Source: Eutreptiella sp. 'Long Island Sound 2002'
Lineage: Eukaryota > Euglenozoa > Euglenophyceae > Eutreptiales > Eutreptiaceae
Length of the DNA: 64,000 nucleotides
Direction of reading: 5' to 3'
Assembly: GCA_964036045.1 (NCBI GenBank)
Contig: OZ038386.1
Coordinates: forward strand, 18,674,398 to 18,738,397
The translations under genes were made by a program, and so were the position numbers. Positions 63,055 through 64,000 of this stretch are shown here, one piece after another. Position 1 is the first letter of the stretch. Each line of letters opens with the position of its first letter. The notes under the pieces were generated by a model. It ran no database searches. It saw only the letters and a program-made list of their open reading frames with translations, and was not told the DNA's origin.

Positions 63055-63325
63055 CTAATCTGCAGCACGTCTGGTTTATTTCTTGCGGCGTCTCCGCGGA
63101 TAACCTGGTTGAGCACACAGTGTGCTGTGGAGGGTGGATGAGTCGTGCTGGGGCTTGCTTGCGTTGTTGCTCCTGAATTCACCACACCCCGAACCTGTGC
63201 TCGTGGATGGCCTGCCAGCGAGGTACGACGAACACTGGACTCACGGTTTCGCTGATGTCTTGTAGGGAACGTAGGAATGTTGAGCCTCGCAGTTTGAGTT
63301 TTGCTTAAATTATTTGGGCGTCACA
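63055..63325. repeat. Dispersed repeat family C, copy 2
   Basis: Same orientation as copy 1 and ends in a (CA)n tract, as SINE-like elements with simple-repeat tails do. A fragment of the 3' end occurs near 46145–46185. Confidence 0.8.
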
Positions 63326-63561
63326 CACACACACACACACACACGGGGGCTGGAGGAGACCGTGGCCGAGGATGTCGCCCGCCCGCTTTTCGTGACGAGG
63401 CACGGGAGAGCGAACACTCTGGATACCTAGCCAGCAAAATACAGAGGTTCTGATTCCGCAGAAGGGAGGGAAACAACGTCACAAAGAGGCCTCAGCAGAC
63501 CTGAGCCAAATGAGGCGTCCAGCCCAACGCTGCACAAGGATCCACCTCTAAAAGTACAGAT

Positions 63562-63575
63562 CACACACACACACA

Positions 63576-63635
<60 letters not shown>

Positions 63636-63639
63636 CACG
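63562..63639. repeat. (CA)n microsatellite with two CC interruptions
   Basis: Interrupted CACACA tract; the frames across it are artefacts. Confidence 0.95.
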
Positions 63640-64000
63640 GACCTGCTCAGCAAACTATCATGAGACTGCAGGCCTTTTCCGCCATCCACAGATGTACCAG
63701 CCAGGATAATCAGCTGCGGCCTGTCGCTGGGGAGTCTGGCGGGTGCCAGGCGTTGTGTGCTGACTCGGTGATGATCCGTGCCACAGCAATGACTGGCACC
63801 CCTGTGCCTCTCCACGCATCGTGGGCACGGCAGCAGATGATGGCTTGCCGGAATAAACCAGGGGCGGGGGGCGGGTTTGAGGTTAGCGATTTTTCGCTAA
63901 TTTTCGCAATCTTCTGCAGTTTCCCGCAATTGTCCGCAATTTTTCCGCAATTGCTTTTTGCTTGTCCACCTTGTGTGCTTTTTGGTGCCCTGTGTGTTCC

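Larger units (their letters stand above)
62008..64000. other. SEC16 intron or downstream DNA; repeats only
   Basis: No further SEC16 exon found. Holds (GA)n at 62133–62203, two copies of repeat family C, imperfect 75-bp subrepeats with CTCACACCGAG/CTCACACC (62745–62935), and (CA)n at 63321–63344 and 63562–63639. Confidence 0.6.

Overview
The window is nuclear DNA from a microbial eukaryote, most likely an alga with a complex (secondary) plastid. Genes are sparse, and all confident ones lie on the + strand. Coding exons are rich in G/C at third positions and are split by GT–AG introns whose reading phases match. The rest is full of (CA)n, poly-G/poly-C, minisatellites and short dispersed repeats. 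One protein carries what looks like a signal peptide, a basic Ser/Pro-rich transit region and a second hydrophobic segment, which resembles plastid leaders of dinoflagellates and other red-plastid algae. Against a typical dinoflagellate, every intron I could resolve is GT–AG. The lineage is therefore inferred, not shown.

Layout. (1) 1.2–22.1 kb: the 3' part of a large gene of about 20 exons. It encodes 13 tandem modules of about 75–90 residues with the strand/helix order of a beta-grasp (ubiquitin, PB1 or doublecortin-like) domain. I do not recognise it as a known protein. (2) 25.4–26.4 kb: a plastid-leader protein matching only the front half of a Sfp/Lys5-type 4'-phosphopantetheinyl transferase. 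(3) 34.3–35.5 kb: an MMTAG2 (C1orf35)-like nuclear protein with poly-Ser and Arg-Asp tracts. (4) 39.5–44.0 kb: RRS1, a ribosome biogenesis factor, in two exons. Its 3.66-kb intron holds a decayed antisense pogo-like DDE transposase. (5) 49.7–52.3 kb: a frameshifted, partly spliced gene remnant with a PWWP-like stretch, 63-nt hairpin elements and an unassigned ORF. (6) 52.8–62.0 kb, running off the window: SEC16, the COPII scaffold. It has about 17 FF motifs in its N-terminal part, and a 1.66-kb 15-bp minisatellite fills much of its first intron.

The genes do not form a pathway: they cover ribosome assembly, ER exit sites, RNA-processing-type nuclear protein, plastid carrier-protein chemistry and an unknown scaffold. 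Four of them share a strong pyrimidine-tract AG 31–83 nt before the start ATG, as expected for spliced-leader acceptors or 5'UTR introns. The most interesting items are the 13-module beta-grasp array with its in-frame open tail after TGA, the half-PPTase with plastid leader, and several short inverted or dispersed elements that recur across the window.
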